Assembly (NCBI RefSeq): GCF_023715325.1
Contig: NZ_JAMBNX010000004.1
Coordinates: 62,001 to 126,000, forward strand
From: Agromyces mediolanus
GTDB lineage: Bacteria > Actinomycetota > Actinomycetes > Actinomycetales > Microbacteriaceae
Length of the DNA: 64,000 nt
Reading direction: 5' to 3'
The position numbers and the translations under genes were made by a program. Under the pieces are notes generated by a model. It was not told where the DNA came from, did no database searches, and saw only the letters and a list, made by a program, of their open reading frames with translations. Below are positions 24,983-34,600 of the stretch, in pieces. Positions within the stretch are counted from its first letter, which is position 1, and every line of letters begins with the position of its first letter.

Positions 24983-26224
24983 TCAGCCGATGGCGGCGTC
25001 GATGCGCTCGCTTGCGGAGGCCAGCGCCTCCTCGACGGTCTTGCGACCGGCCTGCGCCTCGACGAGTTCCTCGGTCATGATGTCCTGCATCTCCTGCTGG
25101 CCCTTCGCGACGACGGGCGGCAGCGCGACCTGGTCGAGCGAGTCGAAGACTGCCTGCCGGTTGGCCGGATCGCCGAGCGTGAGGTAGCTCTCGAGCGCGG
25201 ACTCGTCGGAGATGACCGGGAGCTCCCAGCCCGCGTCGAGGCGGGTCTCGACCATCACGTCGCTCGAGGTGAGGAATCGGGCGAACTCGGCCGCGGCGTC
25301 CTGGTACTTCGATCCAGAGGAGACGCCGACCGCGTTCGAGAAGAGCGCGCTGGTCTGCTGAGCATTGCCCGGCTCGACTGCGATGTCCCAGCCGAACGGC
25401 ACGTCGGCGAAGGCACCGAACATCCAGATACCGGTGTGCAGCATCGCGAGCTTGCCGTCCGTGAAGAGGTTCGTATCGAAGTCGGGCGTTCCCTGCCCCT
25501 GCTCGACGGTCGGCATGACCGTGCCGCTCTTGCCGACGAGCCACTCGGCCGCCTCGACCCCTTCGGGGCTGTTGAACGCGGTCTTCGTGCCCGACTCGTC
25601 GAGGAACTCGCCGCCGTTCTGTGCGAGCACCTTGTAGAACTCGTAGAAGCTGACCGGCTGGTGGTCCCCCCAGACGCCGGCGGCCTGATCGGTGAGCTGC
25701 TCGGCCGCGGCCTGCTCGTCGGCCCAGGTCCAGTCGCTCGTCGGGTACTCGACACCGGCGGCGTCGAAGAGATCGGAGTTGTAGAACAGCACGACCGTCG
25801 AGAACGAGCTCGGCAGGGCGTACTGCTTGCCGTCCGTCGCGTACGCCTCGAGCACACTCTCGCGGTAAACGCTCGGCTCCTCGACCGGGATCTCGGCGAG
25901 CACGCCGTTCGCCTGGTACTGCGCGTAGTTCGCGTACTCGAGGTCGAACACGTCGGAGACGGTGCCCGCGGCGAGGTCGGTCTGCAGGGCGGTGCCGTAG
26001 TCGGCGTACGGCAGGGTGGTCACCTCGACCGTGATGTCGGGGTGCTCCTCCTCGAAGGCGGCGACGATCTTCTGCAGGTTCTCCTCGTTGCCGTCGTTCG
26101 AGATGAAGTTCGTGTAGGTGATCGTGACGGGGCCCTCGGTTGCGCCGCCGTCGGCGGCGCAACCGGTCATCACGAGGGCGGCCGCGGCGGCGATGCCGGC
26201 GGCGGCGAGTGCGGTGGTCCTCAT
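24983..26224 (-). CDS. Sugar ABC transporter binding lipoprotein
   Basis: 413 aa. Lipoprotein signal with the lipobox ALVMTGC (Cys at about residue 22), then an extracellular solute-binding domain of family 1 (MalE type). Visible stretches are VTITYTNFISNDGNEENLQK, PDITVEVTTLPYADYG, YALPSSFSTVVLFYNSDLFD and LWVGK-like turns. It captures sugar outside the membrane for the permeases encoded just upstream. There is a gap of 87 bases from the MalG-type permease, longer than elsewhere in the operon, so extra expression of the binding protein is possible. Neighbouring GH15 and GH31 genes point to an alpha-glucoside as ligand. Confidence 0.85.
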   Translation of the reverse strand: MRTTALAAAGIAAAAALVMTGCAADGGATEGPVTITYTNFISNDGNEENLQKIVAAFEEEHPDITVEVTTLPYADYGTALQTDLAAGTVSDVFDLEYANYAQYQANGVLAEIPVEEPSVYRESVLEAYATDGKQYALPSSFSTVVLFYNSDLFDAAGVEYPTSDWTWADEQAAAEQLTDQAAGVWGDHQPVSFYEFYKVLAQNGGEFLDESGTKTAFNSPEGVEAAEWLVGKSGTVMPTVEQGQGTPDFDTNLFTDGKLAMLHTGIWMFGAFADVPFGWDIAVEPGNAQQTSALFSNAVGVSSGSKYQDAAAEFARFLTSSDVMVETRLDAGWELPVISDESALESYLTLGDPANRQAVFDSLDQVALPPVVAKGQQEMQDIMTEELVEAQAGRKTVEEALASASERIDAAIG

Positions 26225-26311
26225 TCGGGAATCTCCTTCGATCGTGTGAGGGATGGTGCAACGGGTGGTGCGGGGGAATCGCTGGGGTGGTGCAGGCGCG
26301 CCGCGGTCGGG

Positions 26312-27163
26312 CTACTTCAGTCCGGTGTTGGCGACGCCCTGGATGACGTACTTCTGGGCGAACAGGTAGATGGCGAGCATGGGCAGGATGCTGACGATGG
26401 AACCGGCCATGACGACGTCCCACTGGGTGGTGAACTGCCCCTGGAGCCCGGCCAGCGCGACGGGCAGGGTCTGCACCTCCGGCGAACGCAGCACGACGAG
26501 GGGCCAGAGGAAGCTGTTCCAGCTGCCCATGAAGGCGAACACCGCGAGGGTCGCGAGCGCGGGGCGGATGTTCGGCAGCATCACGGTCCAGAAGATCCAG
26601 AAGTGCCCGGCGCCGTCGAGGGCGGCCGCCTCGTCGAGCTCGGTCGGCACCTGGTTCATGGCCTGGCGGAGCAGGAAGATGCCGAAGGCGCTCGCGAAGG
26701 TCGGCAGCAGCGCGCCGAGATAGGTGTCGACGAGGCCGAACGCTTTGAGTTCGGCGAAGAGCGGCACGACGAGCACCTGCAGCGGCACCATCATCGTCGC
26801 GAGGTAGATGCCGAACACGACCGTACGCCCGCGGAACGGCAGCCGGCTGAACGCGTACGCGGCCGTGGCGCTCGTGAAGAGCTGCACGAGCGTGGTGACG
26901 ACCGCGAGCAGCAGGCTGTTGCCGATGACCCGGGCGAACGGCAGCCGGGTGAACAGGGTCGCGTACGCCTCGAGGCTCGGGTCGGCCGGCCACATGGTCG
27001 GGGCGGAGTCGAGCCGGCTGTCGGCGTTCAGCGAGGTGACGAGCGTCCAGTAGAAGGGGAAGAACATCGCCACGGCGCCGAGCGCGATGACGAGGTGGAG
27101 CAGGATGCTCCGCCAGGGCACCCTGCGGGTCCGGGGAGCGCGGATCGTGAGGGCCTCAGCCAT
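26312..27163 (-). CDS. Sugar ABC transporter permease, MalG type
   Basis: 283 aa, six membrane segments starting at LLHLVIALGAVAMFFPFYW. The cytoplasmic coupling loop ELDEAAALDGAGHFWIFW carries the EAA motif with conserved Gly near residue 190. The C-terminus ends in FAQKYVIQGVANTGLK, typical of CUT1 permeases. It overlaps the MalF-type gene by eight bases. The operon has no ATPase gene, so a shared MsiK-like ATPase encoded elsewhere probably powers import, as is usual for actinobacterial CUT1 systems. Confidence 0.9.
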   Translation of the reverse strand: MAEALTIRAPRTRRVPWRSILLHLVIALGAVAMFFPFYWTLVTSLNADSRLDSAPTMWPADPSLEAYATLFTRLPFARVIGNSLLLAVVTTLVQLFTSATAAYAFSRLPFRGRTVVFGIYLATMMVPLQVLVVPLFAELKAFGLVDTYLGALLPTFASAFGIFLLRQAMNQVPTELDEAAALDGAGHFWIFWTVMLPNIRPALATLAVFAFMGSWNSFLWPLVVLRSPEVQTLPVALAGLQGQFTTQWDVVMAGSIVSILPMLAIYLFAQKYVIQGVANTGLK

Positions 27164-28112
27164 AGTTCACCCACTTGCGCTGGCCGCGGATCTGTACGAC
27201 GGTCACGGCGAGGATGACGACGAAGAGCATCCAGGACAGGGCGGATGCCTCGCCCGCTCGCCCGTAGCGGAAGGTGAGGTCGTAGATCTGCTGCACGACG
27301 ACCTGCGTCGCGCCGCCGGGCCCGCCACCCGTCATCGCGTACACCTGGTCGAACACCTGGAAGCCGTTGATGAGGGAGATCACGACCACGAAGAAGGTCG
27401 CGGGCGAGAGCAGGGGCATGGTGATCGACACGAGCCGACGCCACCAGCCGGCGCCGTCGACGCGGGCCGCCTCGAGCAGGGCCGGATCGATGGCCTGCAG
27501 CCCGGCGAGCAGGATCACCATGACGAAGCCGAGGTCCTTCCAAGCCGAGGCGAGGATGATCGAGGGCATCGCCCAGGCCGGATCGGTCCACCAGCCCGGC
27601 CCGTCGACGCCGAACCACGCGAGCACGGTGTTGACGACGCCGTTCGCCGGGTTCAGCAGCCAGCGCCAGACGAGGGCGACGACGATCCAGCTCGTGACGA
27701 CGGGGAGGAAGTAGACGCCGCGGAGCAGCGTGCGACCGCGCAGCGCGGTGTTGAGCCCCAGCGCGATGGCGAGCCCGCCGAGGTAGACGAGCGGCAGATA
27801 CCCGGCGATGTAGGCCAGGGTGTGCAGGAACACCTCGCCCGTCTTCGGGTCGGCGAGGAGCTTCGCGTAGTTGTCGAGGCCGACCCAGCCGGCCGGCGCG
27901 AGCAGGTTCCAGTCGGTGAGGCTGATCCAGGCCGCGGCGATCATCGGGCCGAGGACGAACATCGCGAGCGGCAGGGCGCTCGGCAGCAGGAACGCGAGCA
28001 CGGTGAGCGCGTAGCGGCGGCGGGCGGCCGGGGTGCGGCCCCGACGGGTCGATGGGGCGCGCCCGGTCGCCGCGGGCGCTGTCCGCCCGGGTCGGGCGAG
28101 GGTCGCGGTCAT
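27156..28112 (-). CDS. Sugar ABC transporter permease, MalF type
   Basis: 318 aa with an Arg/Pro-rich cytoplasmic N-terminus, then six membrane segments beginning at YALTVLAFLLPSALPLAMFV. The EAA loop is DPALLEAARVDGAGWWRRLV. It forms the heteromeric channel with the MalG-type partner. The ATG overlaps the stop of the ROK gene by four bases (ATGA), showing the repressor and transporter are one transcript. Confidence 0.9.
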   Translation of the reverse strand: MTATLARPGRTAPAATGRAPSTRRGRTPAARRRYALTVLAFLLPSALPLAMFVLGPMIAAAWISLTDWNLLAPAGWVGLDNYAKLLADPKTGEVFLHTLAYIAGYLPLVYLGGLAIALGLNTALRGRTLLRGVYFLPVVTSWIVVALVWRWLLNPANGVVNTVLAWFGVDGPGWWTDPAWAMPSIILASAWKDLGFVMVILLAGLQAIDPALLEAARVDGAGWWRRLVSITMPLLSPATFFVVVISLINGFQVFDQVYAMTGGGPGGATQVVVQQIYDLTFRYGRAGEASALSWMLFVVILAVTVVQIRGQRKWVNYG

Positions 28113-29311
28113 GGCCGGCCGGCCTGCTCGACGAGCCGGGCGCGGATCAGCCGGGCCTGGTCGCCTGCCGAGTCGGCGTCGAAGGGGGTGGCGAGCACGA
28201 GGGCGGCGGCACCCTGCGCCCAGCTCTCGTCCTGCCAGGTCTCGACCTCCACCGGGATGCCGCGGAAGTGGCGCATGAGGTGGGATCGGAACGCCGGCTC
28301 GAAGCCGTACGACCAGTGGCGCCAGGCATCCGTGCCCTCGCCGAGCACCACGATGAACGCCGGGGCGATGGTGTGCACGACGCCCGCGAGCGTGCGGCCG
28401 AGCACCGCGCCGGCGTCACCGAAGACGCGGCTCGCCGCTTCGTCTCCCGCGTCGGCGGCGGCCCGCAGAGCGTCGATGCCCGCGGTGGCGGAGATGACAC
28501 CCTCGGCGCGGGCCCGGGCGACGAGTGCCGCCTCGCCGGTGAGCGCTTCGAGACATCCGTCGTTGCCGCAGTGGCAGCGGGGGCCATCGGCGACCGGGAT
28601 GTGCCCGATCTCGCCCGCGCCGCCGTTCGCGGCGCGGAGCACGGTGCCGTCGACGACGATGCCGGCACCGATGCCCGTGCCGATGGTGACGACGAGGAAG
28701 TGGTCGTGGCTTCGGCCGAGCCCGAAGAGCCGCTCGGCGACGGCGAGCGCGTTCACGTTGTTCTCGACGATGACGGGCAGGCCGAGGGCGCGTCGGAGGG
28801 CGTCGCCGAGTTCGACCTTGCTCCAATCGAGGGCGGGTGCGTCGACGACCCCGCTGCCGGGCTGGTCGACGCTGCCCGGCACCCCGACGCCGATCCCGAG
28901 GAGCGGCGCGCCCCCGCCGCCGTCGAGGAAGTGGCGGATTCGGTCGACGAGTTCGGTGAGGTAGGTGCTCGCCATGGCATCGAAGGGCTCACTCGCCGAG
29001 CGCAGCACGCGTCCGTCGATGCCGACCTCGACGAAGGCGACGTGATCGGCGACGACCTTCACGCCGATCGCCCGTCCGGCGGACGCCACCAGTCCCAGCA
29101 TGCGCGCGGGGCGGCCGCCGCTCGAGGGTGCCTGCTCGAGCTCGGCGATGAGGCCGTCGGCGAGCAGGTCCTTCGTGAGCTGGGTGACGAGCGCGGGCGA
29201 GACCGAGAGCGCGCGGGCGAGGTCGGCGCGGGACGCCGGGCCGTTGGCGCCGAGCTGGGCGAGGATCGCCGAGCGCGTGACGTCGGTGCGGGGGCTGGTG
29301 CGGTGCGCCAT
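28109..29311 (-). CDS. ROK-family transcriptional repressor
   Basis: 400 aa. N-terminal winged helix (residues ~12-60, RSAILAQLGANGPASRADLA and LVTQLTKDLLADGLI), then a ROK sugar-kinase-like domain. The latter has the GTGIGAGIV loop (211-219) and the zinc motif GHIP ... CHCGNDGC with His237, Cys246, Cys248 and Cys253. Such proteins (NagC/XylR type) leave DNA when the sugar binds. It is the first gene of the alpha-glucoside operon, so it is probably autoregulated through the AT-rich palindrome at 29346-29364. The ATG is 35-50 bases from that site. Confidence 0.85.
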   Translation of the reverse strand: MAHRTSPRTDVTRSAILAQLGANGPASRADLARALSVSPALVTQLTKDLLADGLIAELEQAPSSGGRPARMLGLVASAGRAIGVKVVADHVAFVEVGIDGRVLRSASEPFDAMASTYLTELVDRIRHFLDGGGGAPLLGIGVGVPGSVDQPGSGVVDAPALDWSKVELGDALRRALGLPVIVENNVNALAVAERLFGLGRSHDHFLVVTIGTGIGAGIVVDGTVLRAANGGAGEIGHIPVADGPRCHCGNDGCLEALTGEAALVARARAEGVISATAGIDALRAAADAGDEAASRVFGDAGAVLGRTLAGVVHTIAPAFIVVLGEGTDAWRHWSYGFEPAFRSHLMRHFRGIPVEVETWQDESWAQGAAALVLATPFDADSAGDQARLIRARLVEQAGRP

Positions 29312-29345
29312 CTGAGCCTCTCTGCTGTGTGGCGGGCAGTGCTGT

Positions 29346-29364
29346 TAATTTAGAACTAAATAAA
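29346..29364. promoter_or_regulatory. Candidate ROK operator
   Basis: An island of A/T in GC-rich DNA with perfect arms ATTTAG and CTAAAT separated by AA (29348-29361), extended by TT/AA on the outside. The TTTAG/CTAAA half-site type is known for ROK repressors. It lies just upstream of the ROK gene and probably overlaps its promoter. Confidence 0.6.
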
Positions 29365-29493
29365 GCCGAATAGCAAGTCCCTCGTTCCGCGCATCCGAGC
29401 ACCCCGCAGCGCGGGTCGTGCTCACCCGTGCGTGTGGGAGAATCGACGGGTCCACCTCGGACGCCCCTTCACCCCCAAGGAGCCATCGCTCGC

Positions 29494-30951
29494 ATGTGCG
29501 GCATCGTCGGCATCGTCTCCACCGAGCCGGTCAACCAGCAGATCTACGACAGCCTGCTGCTCCTGCAGCACCGCGGCCAGGACTCGACGGGCATCGCGAC
29601 CGCCGACGGCCCCGTGTTCCACATGATCCGCTCGCGCGGGCAGGTGCGGGAGGGCTTCCGCACCCGTGACATGCGCTCGCTCATCGGCAACATGGGCCTC
29701 GGGCACGTGCGGTACACGACGAAGGGCGCCGCCGAGCGCGAAGAGGAGGCGCAGCCGTTCTACGTGAACGCGCCGTACGGCATCGTCCTCGTGCACAACG
29801 GCAACCTCACGAACACGCGCGAACTCTCCGGCGAGCTGTTCTCGATCGATCGCCGGCACGTCAACTCGACGAGCGACACTGAGATGCTGCTGAACGTGCT
29901 CGCGACCGAGCTGCAGAGCCAGATCACCGGACTCGAGCTCGACCCCGACCAGGTCTTCGCCGCGGTCGAGGCCGTGCACCAGCGTGTAGAGGGCTCTTAC
30001 GCGGTCATCTCGATGATCGCCGGCTACGGCCTGCTCGCGTTCCGCGACCCCTTCGGCATCCGCCCCCTGATCCTCGGCCGCCGCCTCACCGACGCCGGCA
30101 AGGAGGAGTGGATCGTCGCGAGCGAGTCCCTCGTGCTCGAGAACGGCGACTACGAGATCGTGCGCGACGTCGAGCCCGGCGAGGCGATCTTCATCGCCCT
30201 CGACGGCACCATGGTCTCGCGGCAGTGCGCGACGAACCCGCGCCTCGTGCCCTGCTCGTTCGAGTACGTCTACCTCGCCCGCCCCGACTCGGTGATGAAC
30301 GGCATCTCCGTGTACGAGGCGCGGCTGCGCATGGGCAACCGGCTCGCCGACACCATCGCGACGCACATGCCGCTCGGCGACATCGACGTCGTCATGCCGA
30401 TTCCCGACTCGTCCCGCCCCGCGGCGATGCAGGTCGCGCAGAAGCTCGGCATCGAGTACCGCGAGGGCTTCTACAAGAACCGCTACGTCGGCCGCACCTT
30501 CATCATGCCCGGGCAGGCCGAGCGCAAGCGCTCCGTGCGGCAGAAGCTGAACGCGATGGGCACGGAGTTCAAGGGCAAGAACATCCTCATCGTCGATGAC
30601 TCGATCGTGCGCGGCACCACCTCGCAGCAGATCGTGCAGATGGCCCGCGACGCCGGCGCCAACAAGGTGACGTTCACCTCGGCGGCCCCGCCCGTGCGGT
30701 ACCCGCACGTCTACGGCATCAACATGCCGAGCCGTCAGGAGCTCATCGCGCACGGCCGCAAGATCCCCGAGATCGCCGCCGAGCTCGGCGCCGACCACAT
30801 GATCTTCCAGGAGGTCGCCGACCTGCAGGCCGCGATCACCGAGGGCACCTCGATCACGGAGCTCGACCTCTCCTGCTTCACGGGCGAGTACGTCACGGGC
30901 ACGGTCACCCCCGAGTACCTCGACTGGGTCGAGCGCACGCAGCTCAGCTGA
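29494..30951 (+). CDS. purF: Amidophosphoribosyltransferase
   Basis: 485 aa. It catalyses the first step of purine synthesis, moving glutamine amide nitrogen onto PRPP. The start MCGIVGIVS puts the catalytic Cys at position 2 after Met removal, without a propeptide. The glutaminase domain holds QHRGQDSTGIAT and VRYTTKGAAEREEEAQPF. The phosphoribosyltransferase domain carries the PRPP loop LIVDDSIVRGTTS (~365-377). AAGGAG lies about 12 bases before ATG 29494-29496; an upstream in-frame ATG at 29428 gives an unlikely extension. Purine genes purD and purC lie 8-10 kb downstream on the same strand, separated by haem genes; purM is not next to it. Confidence 0.97.
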   Translation: MCGIVGIVSTEPVNQQIYDSLLLLQHRGQDSTGIATADGPVFHMIRSRGQVREGFRTRDMRSLIGNMGLGHVRYTTKGAAEREEEAQPFYVNAPYGIVLVHNGNLTNTRELSGELFSIDRRHVNSTSDTEMLLNVLATELQSQITGLELDPDQVFAAVEAVHQRVEGSYAVISMIAGYGLLAFRDPFGIRPLILGRRLTDAGKEEWIVASESLVLENGDYEIVRDVEPGEAIFIALDGTMVSRQCATNPRLVPCSFEYVYLARPDSVMNGISVYEARLRMGNRLADTIATHMPLGDIDVVMPIPDSSRPAAMQVAQKLGIEYREGFYKNRYVGRTFIMPGQAERKRSVRQKLNAMGTEFKGKNILIVDDSIVRGTTSQQIVQMARDAGANKVTFTSAAPPVRYPHVYGINMPSRQELIAHGRKIPEIAAELGADHMIFQEVADLQAAITEGTSITELDLSCFTGEYVTGTVTPEYLDWVERTQLS

Positions 30952-30966
30952 GCACGTTCACCCCCG

Positions 30967-31000
30967 GACTTGCCCGACTTTCATGAAAGTCGGGCAAGTC
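30967..31000. terminator. 34-bp perfect palindrome after purF (copy 1)
   Basis: Perfect inverted repeat centred on CATG; the left half is GACTTGCCCGACTTTCA and the right half is its exact complement. It lies 16 bases after the purF stop, between convergent genes. No T-run follows, so it would act as a U-less actinobacterial type terminator or as a protein site. The same element recurs at 31057, 41745 and 51177. Confidence 0.75.
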
Positions 31001-31006
31001 GGAATC

Positions 31007-31054
31007 AGCACCCCAGCACCCCAGCACCCCAGCACCCCAGCACCCCAGCACCCC
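31007..31054. repeat. Octamer tandem repeat between two palindromes
   Basis: Six exact head-to-tail copies of AGCACCCC. The array joins palindrome copy 1 to copy 2 and contains no gene. Confidence 0.9.
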
Positions 31055-31056
31055 AG

Positions 31057-31084
31057 TTGCCCGACTTTCATGAAAGTCGGGCAA
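31057..31084. terminator. 28-bp palindrome (copy 2)
   Basis: Same core as copy 1 (TTGCCCGACTTTCA and complement). The outer three bases differ, so the perfect arms are shorter. It sits just past the 3' end of the small membrane protein gene (31105) on the opposite strand, giving each convergent gene its own copy. Confidence 0.75.
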
Positions 31085-31104
31085 GTCCGGGGGGAGAGCG
31101 CGGG

Positions 31105-31551
31105 TCAGTCGTCGACGCGGTGGGTCTCGTCGCGCTCGACGACGACGCGCGTGGTGCGCCGCGCGAGCGTGCGGTCGACGATGAGCGCGGTGAGCGCGCC
31201 GAGCGCGGCTCCGAACGCGACCCCGCCGAGCAGCAGAAAGCCGAACACCTGGCCCGAGTTGTACGTGAAGTCCTGCGCGACCCGGTCGGGGTCGGGCGTG
31301 AAGGCGAGCGAGAGCACGAGCGCGACGAGCGCACCCACGACCCCGCCCACGAGCAGGAACGCGCCGAAGCGCGGCGCCCGGCGCACGGCGACCTCGTCGC
31401 GGCTCGTCTCGATCTCGACGACGGGCTCGACGGGCGCGGATGCCTCGGGCTGGACCGGCGCGGATGCCTCGTCGGCGGCGTGCGGCTGCGCGCCCCGGTC
31501 GGCGGCGGGATCGGGCTGGTCGTCGGTGCTCACCCCTCCATTGTCCCGCAT
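31105..31551 (-). CDS. Conserved small membrane protein
   Basis: 148 aa. The first 60 residues are hydrophilic and acidic (repeated EASAPV/QPEASAPVEP units). Two membrane segments follow: FGAFLLVGGVVGALVALVL and VFGFLLLGGVAFGAALGALT, joined by a short loop with DPDRVAQDFTYNSGQ. The tail is charged (RTTRVVVERDETHRVDD). I recall similar two-helix proteins beside purF/purM in related actinobacteria; the function is unknown. The start is unsure: ATG 31551 is used, and a GTG at 31533 has its GGAGG only one base away. Confidence 0.6.
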   Translation of the reverse strand: MRDNGGVSTDDQPDPAADRGAQPHAADEASAPVQPEASAPVEPVVEIETSRDEVAVRRAPRFGAFLLVGGVVGALVALVLSLAFTPDPDRVAQDFTYNSGQVFGFLLLGGVAFGAALGALTALIVDRTLARRTTRVVVERDETHRVDD

Positions 31552-31641
31552 CGACCCGGAACCGGAGACCGGCGCGGAAACGGCGCCGACCAGGAGTCCC
31601 GATGACTCCCGGCCGGCGCCAGACTTCGCGGATGCCGCAGC

Positions 31642-34600
31642 CTACGCCTCGGTGCGTCCCACCGCCCGGCGGCGGAGCAGCACGACCAGCACGACGGCCA
31701 CGACGAGCAGCAGTAGTGCGACGCCGCCCCAGATCAGCCACGGGCTGACGCCGGCGGTCTCGACGACCTCGGTGCGCTCGGCATCCGTGCGCTGCACCGT
31801 CCCGTCGTCGGTGGCGACGGCCGGAGCCACCACACCGCAGTCGGCGGGCAGCGTGAGGCTGAACGTCACCGGATCGAGCTCCTCGCCCGCGGCGTAGGTG
31901 CCGAAGGCGGTGGCGCCCTGCTCGGTGAGCACGGCCGGCACGTCGCGCGCGGCGAGGGTCGCGCCGTCCGCCGCGAGGCCCGACAGTTCGAGCTCGGCGA
32001 AGCGTACACCCTTCGCCTCGACGGGTGCGCCGTCCTGCGTGGTGCCGGTCACGTCGAGCAGCAGGTACGCCTCCTCGGCGCTCACGAACTCGAGCTTCGG
32101 GTTCGCGATCGTCGTGTCGAGCGCCCCGTCGTGACCGGTGAACTCGACCGAGCCGGGGAACGCCACGACGCCGCGCAGCGTCTTCGCGTCGAGCGAACCG
32201 GTGCCGCCGGTGAAGGCGAAGCGCCCGCCCTGCTCGGCCGCGCCCGTCACGGTCCAGCTGCCGTTCGCGATGCCGCTCTCGAGGTACTGCAGGAAGCTCG
32301 CCTTGAAACCCCAGTCGAGGGTGCCCTCGGTCGCGAGGCACTGGTTCGCGACGGCGGCGAGGGTGAACACGACGCCCTTCGAGATCGAGCCCTGGAAGGT
32401 GAGCGTGTGCTCGCCCGCCTCGAGACCGGCGGGCAGCGCCCCGGTCCACGTGACGACGCCGTTCGCGTCGGCCGTGAGGTTCTCGGCCAGCACGGTCGGG
32501 GTCGAGTAGACGACCACCATGATGCCGGTCTCGCTCGGCTCGAAGCCGTCGACCGAGATCGTCACCGGCTTGCCCGCGACGAGGTCGGCGAGCACGGCCG
32601 GGGCGAGCTGGATGCCGGTGGTCGCCGGCGGCGTGAGCGGCACCGGCTTCGCGGCCGACGCGGGCGAGGCCGAGGCTGTGGTGCCGGTGTTGCCGGCCGG
32701 CGCCGCGCCGGGGCTGCCGATCACGACCGTGACCGGGTCGAGCGCCTTGCCGCTGCCGTAGTAGCCCTGGAAGGCGTCGGCCCCGGCCGCCGTCAGCGTG
32801 GCGGGGGCGCCGGCGAAGCGCGTCGCGCCGCCCACGGTGGACTTGGCGGCCGCGCCGAGGTCGACGGTCGCGAAGTCGATCCGCGAGCCGTTCGCGGTCA
32901 GCTCGAGCACCCCGCTCGTCGCGCTCGTCACGCGGAGCGTCGGGTTCGAGAAGGTGACGTCGAGGATGCCGCCGTGCCCCGTGAACCGCACCGAGCCGGA
33001 GTAGTCCGCCGTGCCCGTGCCGCTCGCAGCGGTGAAGCTGCCGCCCGACTGGCCGAACTGGAACGCCCCGCCCGCCTGGGTCGCGCCGGAGCCGACCGTG
33101 ATCGAGCCGCGGGCGATCGGCCCGACGACGTAGGAGCGGAACGCCCCCGCGATCCCCCAGCTGAGCGAACCGCTCGAGACCGGGTTCGTGGTGCCCGGGT
33201 TCGTCGGCGTCACCGGCGGCTTCGGCTCCGGCGGGACGACCGTGCCGCCCTTCACCGTGATCGGCGCGAAGGCGTCCAGCGAGCGGTCGGTCCCCGAGAG
33301 GCCGTGCGCGGCCGAGGAGGCGACCGTGTACCGCTTCTTCGCGTCGAACGCCCCCGCGGGCACCTTCAGTTCGATCGAGAAGGCGCCGTCCACGATCTGG
33401 CTGGGCATCACCCAGCCCATCGCGAGCCAGCCCTCGGCGACGAGCGGGCCCTGACCAGCCCAGATCGTCGCGTCGCCGAGCAGCACATACGCGCCGTTCG
33501 CGGCGCCGGCACCGGTGTAGCCCGTGCCGCTGACCGTGAAGGTCTGCGCCTTCGAGGCATCCACGTCCTTCGACGGGGTGACCGTGAGCTTCGGGTTCGG
33601 CGCGTCGGCCTTCAGCGTGATGGGCGCGAAGGCATCCATCGTGCGGTTGAAGACCGAGAGGCTGTGCGCGGCCGAGGTGGCCACCGTGTAGCGCTTGGCC
33701 GGGTCGAACGACTTAGCCGGCACCTTCAGTTCGACGGTGAACCGGCCGTCGACGATCTGGTTCGGCACGACCCATGCCTGCGCCAGCCAGCCGTCGGCGA
33801 CGAGGGCGCCGTCGCCGGTCCAGGTGGTCGCGTCGCCGAGCAGCACGTACACGCCCTGCGCGGCCCCGCCGCCGAGGTAGTTCTCGCCCGTGATCGTGAA
33901 GGTCTGCGCCGCGTTCGGGTCGACCTCGGTCGCCGGGGTGACCGTGAGCGTCGGCTTCGGTTTCACCGGAGCGATGGTGATCGGCGCGAAGGCGTCGAGC
34001 GAGCGGTCGCTCCCGGAAAGGGCGTGCGCCGCCGAAGAGGCCACCGTGTACGCCTTGGCCGGGTCGAACGAGGTGGCCGGCACCTTCACCTCGACGCTGA
34101 ACGACCCGTCGACGATCTGGTTCGGCTTCACCCACGCCTGCGCGAGCCAGCCGTCGGCGACGAGCGGGCCGTCACCGGTCCAGATCGTCGCGTCGCCGAT
34201 GAGCACGTAGGCACCCATCGCGGCCCCGGCGCCGAGGTAGCCGCTGCCCTGCACCGTGAAGGTCTGCTCGACCGTCGAGTCGACGTCGTTCGACGGGGAG
34301 ATGGTGAGCTTCGGCACGACCGGTGCCGCGGCGAACTCGATCGGGGTGAACGTCTCGAACCCGGCGTGCTTCGCCCCACCGCCCGAGTACGTGGCGATGC
34401 CGTAGTTCCCGTCGGCGAGGGCCTTCTCGAACTCACGCACCGTCAGCTCGACCCGGAACGAGCCATCCGCCTCGATCGCGACCGCGCCACGCGCCGCCCC
34501 GCCGATCGTCGCGACGTCCTCCGGGTTCACGACCCACTTCTGCGAGTCCACCACCCGCGACGACGCGGGCGCCCCGGCGCTCGGCTTCCAGGCATCCTGG

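Noticed and set aside
30967..31000. Palindrome considered as a plasmid or conjugative origin
   Set aside because: It recurs four times in convergent spacers and has no replication or relaxase genes nearby.
31007..31054. Short tandem repeats considered as a CRISPR array
   Set aside because: Units are 8 bp with no unique spacers and no cas genes nearby.
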